Assembly: GCF_003217475.1 (NCBI RefSeq)
Contig: NZ_QJSP01000014.1
Span: 105,855-169,854, forward strand
Source: Williamsia limnetica
GTDB lineage: Bacteria; Actinomycetota; Actinomycetes; Mycobacteriales; Mycobacteriaceae
DNA length: 64,000 bases
Reading direction: 5' to 3'
Of this stretch, positions 54,157 to 63,290 are shown piece by piece. Both the position numbers and the translations under genes were made by a program. The stretch's first letter is position 1. Each line of letters starts with the position of its first letter. Below the pieces are notes generated by a model. That model searched no databases. It had not been told where the DNA came from and saw nothing but the letters and a program-made list of their open reading frames with translations.

Positions 54157-54175
54157 TAGTTAAAACAGATAACTA
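54157..54175 (+). promoter_or_regulatory. Inverted repeat ahead of small phage genes
   Basis: TAGTTA and TAACTA are perfect inverted arms around AAACAGA. They lie 19 bases before the ATG of the 46-residue gene, where a phage operator or promoter would be expected. Confidence 0.4.
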
Positions 54176-54193
54176 AATATGGAGAATCAAGTT

Positions 54194-54334
54194 ATGAGTT
54201 ACTACGAAGAACTAGTGCAGAAAAAAAGAATCAAGCTCGATATCATGGTGCGTCAGCGCCGGGGGCTACCAACGCCGTCGATCTTTGGTAAGAAGAAGAC
54301 GCAGACCAAGGTGGTCGCGACGGCGGGCAAGTGA
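54194..54334 (+). CDS. Small basic phage-type protein
   Basis: A 46-residue basic protein (MSYYEELVQKKRIKLDIMV ... SIFGKKKTQTKVVATAGK). GGAGA at 54181-54185 is a fair ribosome site. Its TGA overlaps the next ATG (TGATG), indicating coupling, and that gene in turn overlaps a third. This tight packing is typical of phage operons. Function unknown. Confidence 0.5.
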   Translation: MSYYEELVQKKRIKLDIMVRQRRGLPTPSIFGKKKTQTKVVATAGK

Positions 54335-54558
54335 TGAGGGTCGAGCCGCTTGATCTGATCTTCGGCGTCGCCTTTGTAGGCATCGCGGTCTTGCTGATCT
54401 GGGTCGCCGCTTTTTACATAGTTGACGAGCCGCGCCGTGAACAAGTCTGCCGTGACATGTTCGGGACGGACTACGTCCTCCAAGACCCGTACAGGGGGAT
54501 CACTGTCTGCACAAGCAGCAAAGGTGACATCAAGGCGTACCCACGGGAGCAGCTATGA
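54334..54558 (+). CDS. Small single-pass membrane protein
   Basis: A 74-residue protein with one membrane helix (LDLIFGVAFVGIAVLLIWVAAFYIV) and a short outer part with two cysteines (REQVCRDMFG; GITVCTSSKGD). The ATG at 54334 overlaps the previous stop by one base, and its own stop overlaps the ATG at 54555 of a gene now interrupted by an IS. Function unknown. Confidence 0.55.
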   Translation: MRVEPLDLIFGVAFVGIAVLLIWVAAFYIVDEPRREQVCRDMFGTDYVLQDPYRGITVCTSSKGDIKAYPREQL

Positions 54559-54584
54559 GTCGACCCACAACTAAATAAAGCGGC

Positions 54585-55481
54585 CTAGCTGTTCTTCCCG
54601 GGGACGTTGTGCACAGTGATGTGGTCGATGGGTGATTTTCCGTCGATGCCTGTGTGGGGTCTGTGGTGATTGTAGTCGTGGACCCAGTCTTGGTGGGTCG
54701 CGGCGCGGGCGTCCTCGGAGAGGTAGGTGTGGGCGTAGGCCCATTCCTGGTTCAGGGTGCGGCCCGAATCGTTCGACTTTGCCGTTGGTTTGCGGCCGGT
54801 AGGGACGGGTCCGTTTGTGCTTGATGTCGTCGCTGAGTGTTTCGGCGAATAGCTCTGAGCGGTAACATGATCCGTTGTCGGTGAGTACTCGTTTGGCGAC
54901 GATGTTGTGGAGGTTGAAGTAGGCGTTGGCGCGGATCCAGAACGCTGAGGCGGTCTCTTTGTTCTCGTCGTGGAGGATTTCTGAGTACGCCAGGCGGGAG
55001 TGGTCGTCGACGGCGTGGTGGATGAATGCGTAGCCCAGGCCGTGTCGTTTGATGTTGCGCTTGCCTTCTTGGCGTCCGAGTTTGCGGTGGCCGCCGCCGT
55101 CGGGGATTCTGCCGAGCTTTTGATGTCGACGTGGATCAGATCGCCCGGCGCCTCGTGTTCGTAGCGGACCGGTTTGGGTCGCCGCACCGGCAGGCCGGTG
55201 TTCTGGTCTAGGTACCGCAGCAGGGGCATCTTGAAGCGCCGTAGGACCGCTCCGACGGTGCTGTGGGCGAGGTGCAGGTGGTAGGCGATGCGGTGTGGTC
55301 CCCAGCGGCGTGTGAAGCGCAGGTTGATGATTCGCCGTTCAGTCTTGGTCGGAGTGCGCCCGGGGCTGTGGTGCGGGCGGCTGGAACGGTCGACCATCGC
55401 CGCTTCGCCGCCGGGCCGGTAGCGGTCAGCCCATTTCTTGGCGGTGGTAGGTGAGCACTGGAACCGCAGACCTGCCTTCAT
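54585..55481 (-). pseudogene. IS481-type transposase, inactivated by two frameshifts
   Basis: The start (GLRFQCSPTTAKKWADRYRPGG, AMVDRSSRPHHSPGRTPTK) and end (LNQEWAYAHTYLSEDAR, HQDWVHDYNHHRPHTGIDGKSP) are those of an IS481/IS3-like integrase-core transposase. The middle is out of frame. One base is missing in the A-run at 55118-55121 (minus-strand DIKKLGRIPDGG would follow), and one extra base near 54761-54766 restores the frame. The DDE core is thus lost. The N-terminal 20-25 residues are also missing at 55481, so the element's right end is truncated. Confidence 0.82.
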
Positions 55482-55484
55482 TAA

Positions 55485-55727
55485 AGTAGCCGGCTAGAGG
55501 TCACGATTGACCTGCAGGTTCTCTACCCGTATGAACCGCACCACGAGGGCACGTACCACCCAGACGGCTTGCAGTTCCGCAAGCGTGCCACGGGCGTGCT
55601 CAGTGAGTGGGGGTTGTCGGACCAAGGGGAATGGCTCGGCAAGGTGACGTACACGATCCCGGCGAAGGGGCGGGATGAGACGGTGACTCACTGGGTGCCG
55701 GGGTGGGCGTTGAAGCGCGTGGAGTAA
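55485..55727 (+). pseudogene. 3' part of a phage gene interrupted by the IS
   Basis: An open frame without a start reads VTIDLQVLYPYEPHHEGTY, then HPDGLQFRKRATGVLSEWG, WLGKVTYTIPAKGRDETVTH and WVPGWALKRVE before TAA. The gene's 5' end is probably the ATG at 54555, which overlaps the previous stop and reads MSRPTT before meeting the IS. Not recognised by function. Confidence 0.6.
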
Positions 55728-55818
55728 GGCCAGAAGTTCTACGCAGTGCGAACATTCGTGTCTTCCGCTGCAGATTGGCATACGCTGCCGATGAACGTCA
55801 ACGGAGCATGGGGGTCGC

Positions 55819-56329
55819 GTGGAAACAGACGTATGGATTCCGTTCTTTGCTGGAGTGAGCGCCGCGTGCGTTGCGGCAGTGTCGGTGTTGTTCGTGACTT
55901 TCCAACTTAGACTCTCCAAGGACGCCGACTGGGCCGGCCCGCGTAAGCGGTCGACGATGATTTCAGGTCTGACGGAGCTTTGGGTGCCGCTCGCCCTGAC
56001 GCTCATGGCCTGATGCCCTACTGGATTTCTTGGCAAATAGGCTCGATCGTTGCGTCGTCGCTAGGCCTCTTTGTTATCGGATACGTGTGGAGAGTCCACT
56101 TTAAACAGAACAGCCTCGGATTCCCGATACCATCAACACCCGCAGGCGATTCGACAAGCACCAGTTGTGGTTCAGTTGGATCTCGGTTGTCGTCTATACC
56201 CTCATGATTGCCATGGGGATCGTCGGTATCGCCTCCGGTGCACTGTGGCCGCTCTACGTCGTCGCGGCCCTCTGTATCTGGCTACTCATCTCCGGTGTCT
56301 GGGAAGCCTGGCATCACTTCAAGCTCTAG
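55819..56329 (+). pseudogene. Membrane-protein gene broken by two frameshifts
   Basis: Three consecutive frames join into one polytopic protein: WIPFFAGVSAACVAAVSVLFV ending near 56010, then LMPYWISWQIGSIVASSLGLF to about 56150, then RRFDKHQLWFSWISVVVYTL, MIAMGIVGIASGALW and LYVVAALCIWLLISGVWEAW to TAG at 56327-56329. Four membrane helices would be present in the intact protein. The role in the phage is unknown. Confidence 0.65.
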
Positions 56330-56377
56330 ATGCTCTGTACAAAAGCGCTCTGACGTGCGTAAATAGTCGCAACGACT

Positions 56378-56826
56378 ATGAAAGACCAACCCACACAAGA
56401 CGTAGAAGACAAAAACCCAGTAGGCCGTCCACTTAAGTACAAGACGGTTGAGGAACCGGAACGCGCGATCAACGCCTACTTCGACATGTGCGATCCACAC
56501 ACCCAACGACGTGTTGTCGATTGCGGTATCAACGAGAAGGGCGAGACCATCTGGCGTCACCGTGAGGGTCATGACCGAGCAGCAGCCCTATACCGTCTCA
56601 GGCCTTGCGAGAGCCCTTGGTGTTGATCGAGATACGCTTGTCAACTACAAGAAACGCGATGAATTTTTCGGCACGGTGAACGCTGCGTACCACAGGTGCC
56701 ACGAGTATGCGGAGTCGCAATTTTATGGACGCGCTGTAACCGGAGCCGCGTTCTCACTGAAGAACAACTGGGGTTGGAAGGATCGACAGGAGCTGACTGG
56801 CGCTGAGGGTGCACCTCTGATGACTA
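56378..56826 (+). pseudogene. Phage terminase small subunit, frameshifted
   Basis: The first frame gives VGRPLKYKTVEEPERAINAYFDMC. After a shift near 56570 the second gives EQQPYTVSGLARALGVDRDTLVNYKKRDEFF and then GRAVTGAAFSLKNNWGWKDRQ. Together these are the DNA-binding terminase small subunit that starts genome packaging. The large-subunit gene that should follow is absent: the sequence jumps into the end of a portal gene at about 56820-56828. Confidence 0.82.
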
Positions 56827-56827
56827 G

Positions 56828-57822
56828 ACCCGCGAGCAGTACGGCATGGAAGCTCTTCCTGGCGGCCTAGGAGCGCAGATCTACGCGCAGGGGACACTCG
56901 CACCACTCGAACGCATCGCGACCGCTCCAGCGCCTGCAGACGCGTCTCAGGACGAAGATGCAGACGAGGATGATCCCGACAATCCAAGCGGCGCGGACGA
57001 TGAGGGTGAGAAGAGGTTCCCAAAATCGTCACGCGCAGCCTAGAACCTGACGACAAGGTCGATCTCTATCGCCGCCGTGGGGAGCACCACGAGGGTGTCA
57101 TGCTCGAATCTCTCCGGCGACAGTTTGAGGTCCAGCGCACGATCGTGCTCGGCAAGCTCGACACGACGCCGACCCCGACCAAGGGCTACACCCGCAAGGA
57201 CTGGCTAAGCGACGTCGTCGACTGGGGAGACCTGGACAAGGAGATGGCGCGGGTACTGGCTCCGCTCCTGCTGGGCATCGTGGCCGAGACAGGTAAGTGC
57301 GCATTCGAGCAGGTGAACCTTGACCCTTCACTGTTCAACACCTTCAACCAGGCGATCCAGACCTACTACCAGTTACGCAGCTCCAGAATTGCCAAGGACG
57401 TCAACGACGAGACCGAGAAGCAGCTGCGTGCTGAGCTGTCCCAGGGCATCCAGGCTGGAGAGACGAGCTTCGAGTTACGGGCACGGGTTGAGAAGGTGTT
57501 CGGTGCGGCGCTGATCTACCGAGCTGATCGCATCGCACGGACCGAAGTCACGCGGGCACAGAGCTTCGCGGACATCGAGGGGTGGACGCAGAGCGGCGTT
57601 GTCGAGGGCAAGGAGTGGTTTACTGCGCAGGATGAACGCGTCTGTAAATTCTGCCGGCCACTGAACGGCAAGGTGGTGCCACTGACGAAGAACTTCTTCA
57701 GCAATGGCGACGTGTTCGAGGGGGACGGCGGCAAGACGATCAACCTGGACTACGACGATGTGCCAGGCGCACCGCTGCACGGTAACTGTCGATGTGTGCT
57801 GTTACCGGTCCTGGTCGAATGA
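56828..57822 (+). pseudogene. Portal 3' fragment joined to MuF-like head morphogenesis protein
   Basis: The first part (REQYGMEALPGGLGAQIYAQGT, then an Asp/Glu-rich tail) looks like a portal-protein C-terminus lacking everything upstream. A one-base shift near 57013 separates it from VPKIVTRSLEPDDKVDLYRRR and the 240-codon frame from 57100. That frame carries the SPP1 gp7/Mu gpF hallmark EWFTAQDERVCKFCRPLNGKV and the zinc-type end PLHGNCRCVLLPV. The MuF part (57100-57822) is itself uninterrupted. In the intact phage these may have been one gene. Confidence 0.75.
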
Positions 57823-58347
57823 GTCGAACGAGAACTGCCGATTCTCCATCAAATGGCTGACCAGGTCCTTGCCCTTGTCCGTCAATTCAAATCCCCGAGT
57901 CATGTAGTGACTCTTGCCGTCTTCGGTCTCGGCCCAGAAGCCCGTAGGAACTTCTTCAGCTTTCAGAATCCCGTCCTTCAATAGATATCTGAATAAGACC
58001 TCGGCGTTGGGCAACTCAACCTTTCCTGTTATCCCGTGCTCCGCGAAATGCTCGAGAATGCGCCGTTCAGTATCGTTGTACCGCTGGTTTACGATCCCGA
58101 GGTTTGATTTTATTTGTCTTAATGCTTTGCGATCGATGCTTCTTGGGCCCGTTCCTTTAAGGCGGTGACAGTTGGCGCACAGGACGATCATGTTCCCGAA
58201 CTCATGTTTCAGGACAACGCTGTAATCTTCTATATGCTCGATCTCCAGCGGAAAAACTGTTCTACAGGTCGGTATTGCGCAGCGGAAGCCCGCCTCGATC
58301 ATTAGTGCTCTCTCAAGCTCTGCAGGGATGGGCGGCCGGTCCGACAT
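57802..58347 (-). CDS. HNH endonuclease with C-terminal helical domain
   Basis: A 181-residue protein. The HNH motif is CAIPTCRTVFPLEIEHIEDYS with NMIVLCANCHRLKG. A 100-residue C-terminal part (RILEHFAEHGITGKVELPNAEVLFRYLLKDGI) looks like a winged-helix. It runs opposite to the structural genes and overlaps the end of the MuF frame by 21 bp. Intact. Possibly a homing-type or defence nuclease inserted between head and tail genes. Confidence 0.75.
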   Translation of the reverse strand: MSDRPPIPAELERALMIEAGFRCAIPTCRTVFPLEIEHIEDYSVVLKHEFGNMIVLCANCHRLKGTGPRSIDRKALRQIKSNLGIVNQRYNDTERRILEHFAEHGITGKVELPNAEVLFRYLLKDGILKAEEVPTGFWAETEDGKSHYMTRGFELTDKGKDLVSHLMENRQFSFDSFDQDR

Positions 58348-58428
58348 CGTATTACCCCTCGATCCACTGTGGTTACGGTTCGATTATAGCCTTTTCGAAA
58401 CGGTTTTAAATTATAATCCAAAGTAGAT

Positions 58429-58833
58429 ATGTCAGCTGGCCAATACAACTTCACGATCGAACAGGGCGCCACACTCAGGAAGAAGTTCCGGTGGACTGAC
58501 CCTGACGGCACGCCAATCAACCTGACTGGTGCTATCTGCCGTTTGCAGATCCGCAAGACCAAGTCGACCACCTCGCCGCTCATAGCTGACTTGACCCAGC
58601 ACCTCGCCCTGGATGCTCCAGATGGCAGCGTCACGTTAGAAGTTCCGGGCGAGGTGACCTACGACGTCAAATTCGACACCGGCGATACAGCTTGCGTGTC
58701 AACCGCTGGTGATCAGAAGCGATTGGTCGAGGGGGTGGTGACCACCTCGCGGGAGACTAACCGCGAATGCCTGAGACTGTCACCGTCACCGTTGAAGCGG
58801 ATAAGGTTGTCATCACTGAAGGAGGCGGCATAA
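58429..58833 (+). CDS. Phage minor structural protein, probably with a shifted 3' end
   Basis: The frame (QYNFTIEQGATLRKKFRWTDPDGTPINLTGAICRLQIRK) is a phage protein of the BppU-like baseplate/tail N-terminal type. The conserved ending VVTTSRE is reached at about 58758, after which the frame runs 25 codons into the next gene. A small indel has therefore probably moved the original stop. I would regard it as nearly intact. Confidence 0.55.
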   Translation: MSAGQYNFTIEQGATLRKKFRWTDPDGTPINLTGAICRLQIRKTKSTTSPLIADLTQHLALDAPDGSVTLEVPGEVTYDVKFDTGDTACVSTAGDQKRLVEGVVTTSRETNRECLRLSPSPLKRIRLSSLKEAA

Positions 58834-61830
58834 CGCTCGTCACTGTCGTGGCGGAGGGACCGCACGGTAGGCCAGGCGACACAGATCTGCTTTCCCCGGG
58901 GCTTTCTCCGGTGAGTACGAGGATCTAGACGGCAAACCGACGATCCCGGACGTCACCGGGAAGCCGACACGACCTACGTCGACGGACGCAGTGCAGTTTC
59001 TCCAGGCAGCTATTGACGGCAAGCCAGATGCCTCTGACCTGTCAACGGTCGCCCTGGCGGGGGGAGTACGCAGACCTGCTGAACAAGCCAGACATCCCAG
59101 CCCACCTTGTATATGACGTCCAACGTGGCGTCACTGTCGACGGGGTCGAGTACAAGGCGGTAGGTGACCCCACAACAGATGACGCACCGGCTCTGCGACA
59201 GATCATGGACTACATCAAGGACCACGGTGGCGGGGTCTTCTGGATACCACCAGGCACGTATATGTGCCGTTCGCACGTCTACATCCGGAACTGAGTCACT
59301 GTTGATGGTGTGCCCAGCGCATCGTTCCCCACCTCTGACGTCGAAGGCGTGCTCGGTATTCTGCGCTCCGACCCGACCCATGAAATTCCTGACGGCTTTG
59401 TGTGTCAGAACGTCACCTTCGTCGGCTCGGTGACGACCTTCCCGACAGTTCCAACATCGGATCGCGATCGCACGCCTGGCCCCTTCCATGGGATTAAGAT
59501 CAACGGCAGCTTCGCTTCTGAAGTGCAAGATGACTTCGGCCAACCAACCTCTGGCCCCTTGATCCGCGACATCTACCTGAACAACATCAAGGTCAAGAAC
59601 ATGGCGAGCCTGCCGACAACGATCTTCGGTGTCAGTGGGCGTCATGTCACCTCGAACTGCGAGTTTGAGTACACGAAGGATGCAGGCTGGGCCTTCAACG
59701 AAGAAGTCATCCTCATAGGTAGCCGGTCATACGGATCAAACGACAACGGGTTCTCGCTGAGCCGCGGCAACCGGAAGGTTGTCTGTGTTGGAAACACAGT
59801 AGAAAATGCTGCGCTCTATGGCATTTGGCTGTCTGGATACAACTCTAGTATCGGACCAACAAAGTTCACCTGTACTGGGAACACGGTCATCGACACGGGG
59901 CGCGCCTGCATCAACCTCGACTTAGGACTTTCTTACGGGATCATCGCCAACAACTACCTCAACCAGGGCTATCACCGTGGACCAGTTGGTCATGTCGGTG
60001 ACATCGGGACGGATGGCATCTCGATCTCCGGTGCCAGCGGAAACGTCCACGCCACTGGTCTTCTCGTCACCAACAACGTCATCAAGAACGCCGCACGCAA
60101 CGGCATCGGTATCAAGGAACTCGACAACGCTCTCATCTCCGGCAAGCACATCATCAACCCAGGTATGCAGTACCGAGCGAATGGCACTGAGATTTTGGTG
60201 GCCGACACTGACTCGGGCCACGGCATATCGATGAACACTTCTGGGACGTACAGCAACGTCCGCGTGATGGGGAACAACCTGGTCGAGTCTCGCTCCACTC
60301 CGCTCTGCAACCTGCCGATCTACCGTCCGAATACCTCTGGCACTCGCATGGCTCGCAACGAAGCGACTGGTGCATGGCGGGCGAAGAACAACACCCTAAC
60401 GATCAACGATGCCGTTATGCCAGGTAGTCCGGTGGTGCTTCAGATGGCCGGCGACGACACGTCCGTTGAGGTGCAGTGGAATATGCGGGGCAGCGGCAAG
60501 CTTGCGCTCCGCAACGCTGACGGCAGTGTCCTAAATCTGCACAGTACGAGCACGTCGAACGCGGCCAAAGCGACCATGCTCATGAGCGCCGGTGCGGATG
60601 ACACCGACTACATCGGAGCTGTCACTGCGAGTAGGAACGGCGACACCACCAGCTCCACAGTGGCGATCCGACCATTCGGGAACAACTTGCTCGCGTCTGA
60701 CGGGACAGCTGCCCCGTTCTGGGTGAAGGGGATGCCTTCAAACAGCAGGGGGATCATCGGATTTGGTGGTGGTCAGGTCAACTGGCGCACAGCTGTCGAC
60801 AACACGGCCTACACAGCGAACGCCAACGACTACTTGATAGCCTGGACCAATCTCACCGCTGGCAGAACGCTTACCCTCAAGGATGCATCGACCCTCGAGG
60901 CCGGGCAGACGTACATCGTTGCTGACGAGTCAGGGCTGGCTAGCACGCACAACATCACGATCGCACCGCTTGTCGGGACCATCAATGGTGCAGTGAACGT
61001 GAAGGTCGCCTCCAACTATGGACAGCTCCTCGTCTGGTCTGACGGAACCAACTGGCACTCGTCGCCTGACTTGTCGGGCAAGGTCGACGTGGTCGTGGGC
61101 AAAGGGTTGTCAAGCAACTACTACACGACAGTTGAGCAGTCAAAGCTGGCGGGCATCGCCGCACTAGCCACTCGGAACGCGACTGACGCCGATCTACGAG
61201 ACAGAACGACACACATAGGCACCCAGTCAATTACGACGGTCACTGGGCTCCAGGCGGCCCTAGACGGGAAACTCTCGAGGTCTTTAAGCGACGCAATTGC
61301 TGACGCTGTCAACTACACGCTGGGCACGACGACCGGGACCAAGTTCGGGACCGCCACTACTCAGAAGATCGGGTTCTTCAAATGCAACGCCAGTAGTGCA
61401 GTCGACTGCGACTACTGACTTGGGAACGGCTTTGGCGAACGTCGGGCTTCGTGCCAGCGGTAGTGCCTATCCGATCAGCACATCAGGAACTGCTGCCTTC
61501 ACCGGCGTCCATTCGCTCACGGGCAACCAACGTGCACTCGGGATCGTTCGAAACGCCACAGTTACCCTGACCACCGTCTCAGCGACGAACAACGAGTGCG
61601 ACGCTACGACAGCGTCTTTCATCATCACTCTGCCCGCCGCATCTGGCAGTGCGGGCATAATTTTCGAGTTCACCAAGACGGATGCAACAGCGAACACAGT
61701 GACGATCGAAGCCAATGGGTCTGAGACCATCAACGGCTCACTCACCTAAGTCCTGTCTGCCCAGTACAAGTACGTGAAGATCCGAATCAACGCGGGTGGC
61801 ACCGGGTGGCTCGTGACGGGGAACAACTAG
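58767..61830 (+). pseudogene. Phage tail fibre/tail spike with beta-helix domain, multiply broken
   Basis: Pieces in three frames join into a protein of about 1000 residues. The start is PETVTVTVEADKVVITEGGG at ATG 58767. Next come GEYEDLDGKPTIPDVTG and the depolymerase-like entry APALRQIMDYIKDHGGGVFW with IPPGTYMCRS. A right-handed beta-helix with GNTVENAALYGIWL and NVIKNAARNGIGIKELDN follows, then a C-terminal adhesion part. Lesions are shifts near 58900, 59063 (G-run) and 61386 (A-run), TGA at 59292 and TAA at 61747. The longest open part is 59310-61418. Confidence 0.78.
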
Positions 61831-61832
61831 CC

Positions 61833-62345
61833 ATGGCGATCACCAAGTACATGCAGGTCATGCTGGTGGATACCCAAGCGTCCTTGCCGGCATCCGCTGA
61901 CATGGGGCAGGTGGCGTTCTGTCAGGACACCAAGATCAGCCTGATCTTCGACGGGACGATCTGGCAGCCCTCGGACAAGCTGGTGGTCAAGAAGAGCACG
62001 GTCGTCGTGAACGGCAAGAACATCGGGGTCACCCCGATCTACACGCTAGAGCCGAGCAGCCTGAACTTCTATCCAACCCAGATCATCATGCGGGCGGTGA
62101 ACGTCTCCGGCGCGACGTTGAAGCCGACCGTCTCGATCGGCAGCAATGCCAGCTCTTACGACAACATCGCAACCGGGAGTTTGCTCAACAGCCTGCTGAC
62201 ACTCACCGGGGCATCCACATCACCCCAGAACGTGAGCACATCTGCGCCCCTATCCGGTGGAACGGTGATAAATGCAAACGTCTCGCTTGGAGCGCTGGCG
62301 GTCAACTACACGTTCACAGTTAATGTGATCGGGTTCTACGCGTAG
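61833..62345 (+). CDS. Phage minor tail/structural protein
   Basis: A 170-residue, Ser/Thr/Val-rich protein (VMLVDTQASLPASADMGQVAFCQDTKISLIFDGTIW; KPTVSIGSNASSYDNIATGS). The first 50 residues resemble short tail-associated adhesins that display a peptide in front of a beta-rich domain. ATG at 61833, 3 bp after the broken tail spike gene, is preferred over 61806. No defect is seen. Confidence 0.6.
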   Translation: MAITKYMQVMLVDTQASLPASADMGQVAFCQDTKISLIFDGTIWQPSDKLVVKKSTVVVNGKNIGVTPIYTLEPSSLNFYPTQIIMRAVNVSGATLKPTVSIGSNASSYDNIATGSLLNSLLTLTGASTSPQNVSTSAPLSGGTVINANVSLGALAVNYTFTVNVIGFYA

Positions 62346-62373
62346 ACTGTAGGGACTGATGTTTCTTTGCGAG

Positions 62374-62880
62374 TCAGAATAGTTCGATTCCAAGGGAGAC
62401 CCCCAAGAGGAATATTGCTGCGACCTGAAGAACGAAGCTGCCGATGACATAGCCGGCCTTTTCATCATTTGCACTGCGGATGCTAAGGGTGGTTTCCATG
62501 TCGTGCCACGCACATTCGCGTTGAGCTAGATCTGCGGGGTCGTTCCAGTGATTCGTCTCCACCATGCCCCTAAGGGACTGTGCGCTGGTGACTGTGTACT
62601 TGATAGCAAACGTCTGGACGTAAATGGCAGCAACAGCTGAGGCCACAAAGACTAAAAGAGCTGCGAGAAGAAACCAAATCGCGACATCATTATTAAATTT
62701 GAACGAGGCTTCTTTGCCGGTGATAAACACCGTCAGGGCGAAAATTATCGTGAGGAGTGTGGAGCTGGTAGTGACCAGCGTTGTTCCCCGGCCCTCCAGC
62801 GTCTTCTTGCGCTCGACTTCTGCCGCAAGTCGTTCGGTTATATGCTTGGCATAGACCTCACCACCCGATGTTTCACTCAC
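62374..62880 (-). CDS. Membrane protein of a prophage accessory pair
   Basis: A 168-residue protein with three or four membrane helices: TTLVTTSSTLLTIIFALTVFI, VAIWFLLAALLVFVASAVAAIYV, and a C-terminal IGSFVLQVAAIFLLGVSLGI. The cytoplasmic loop is LRGMVETNHWNDPADLAQRECAWHDME. The N-terminus is coiled (ITERLAAEVERKKTLEGRGTT). The layout resembles small membrane proteins of actinophages and Pycsar/SLATT-type effectors by topology only. Its ATG overlaps the stop of a 54-codon gene upstream. Intact. Confidence 0.62.
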   Translation of the reverse strand: MSETSGGEVYAKHITERLAAEVERKKTLEGRGTTLVTTSSTLLTIIFALTVFITGKEASFKFNNDVAIWFLLAALLVFVASAVAAIYVQTFAIKYTVTSAQSLRGMVETNHWNDPADLAQRECAWHDMETTLSIRSANDEKAGYVIGSFVLQVAAIFLLGVSLGIELF

Positions 62881-63041
62881 GCGTCCGGCTTCCTGTCATG
62901 CCTCTTGTAACGCTTCGTGTCCTGATCACCCCAGGGTTCCCAAGGATCGGGGGTCGCTGGCACGACATTCTCGGTCTCATCGTCGGCCGGTTGAGCCGTA
63001 GCCGGTTGCTCCGGTTGTTCTGCCGAGTGGCTTCCACTCAT
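62877..63041 (-). CDS. Small acidic, proline-rich protein coupled to a membrane protein
   Basis: A 54-residue low-complexity protein (SGSHSAEQPEQPATAQPADD ... PWEPWGDQDTKRYKRHDRK). ATG at 63041 has GAGGGAG upstream; a GTG 36 bases earlier (63077) is possible. The TGA overlaps the ATG of the 168-residue membrane-protein gene (ATGA), so both are expressed together. Function unknown. Confidence 0.5.
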   Translation of the reverse strand: MSGSHSAEQPEQPATAQPADDETENVVPATPDPWEPWGDQDTKRYKRHDRKPDA

Positions 63042-63140
63042 AACTGCTCCCTCACTGGTTTGCGGAGAAGGTATCACTGAGCTGTAGTGAAAACCGAAGT
63101 ATGAGATTTGCCGATGTGGGGAATATAATTCGTGTGATTT

Positions 63141-63150
63141 ACTAAAAGTA
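63141..63150 (+). repeat. Copy of an island-specific decamer
   Basis: ACTAAAAGTA, also at 52316-52325. With its flank, the site here reads TACT-AAA-AGTA, a small palindrome. Confidence 0.3.
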
Positions 63151-63151
63151 G

Positions 63152-63253
63152 ATGCACTACATCACCACCGCCGGCCAAGCAGAACTGAACGGCGCATGCA
63201 ACCGCGCGGTCACCGCGATCTGCACGGCCGCGCCTGGGGTGAACGGTTTCTAA
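63152..63253 (+). CDS. Doubtful 33-residue frame, possible gene remnant
   Basis: The frame reads HYITTAGQAELNGACNRAVT, then AICTAAPGVNGF before TAA. Composition is protein-like and could be the end of a lysis or tail gene, but it is short, has no clear ribosome site and no recognised family. Confidence 0.25.
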   Translation: MHYITTAGQAELNGACNRAVTAICTAAPGVNGF

Positions 63254-63290
63254 GCCCAACGCTGTCGGCGTCGGCCAATACACTCCCTCC

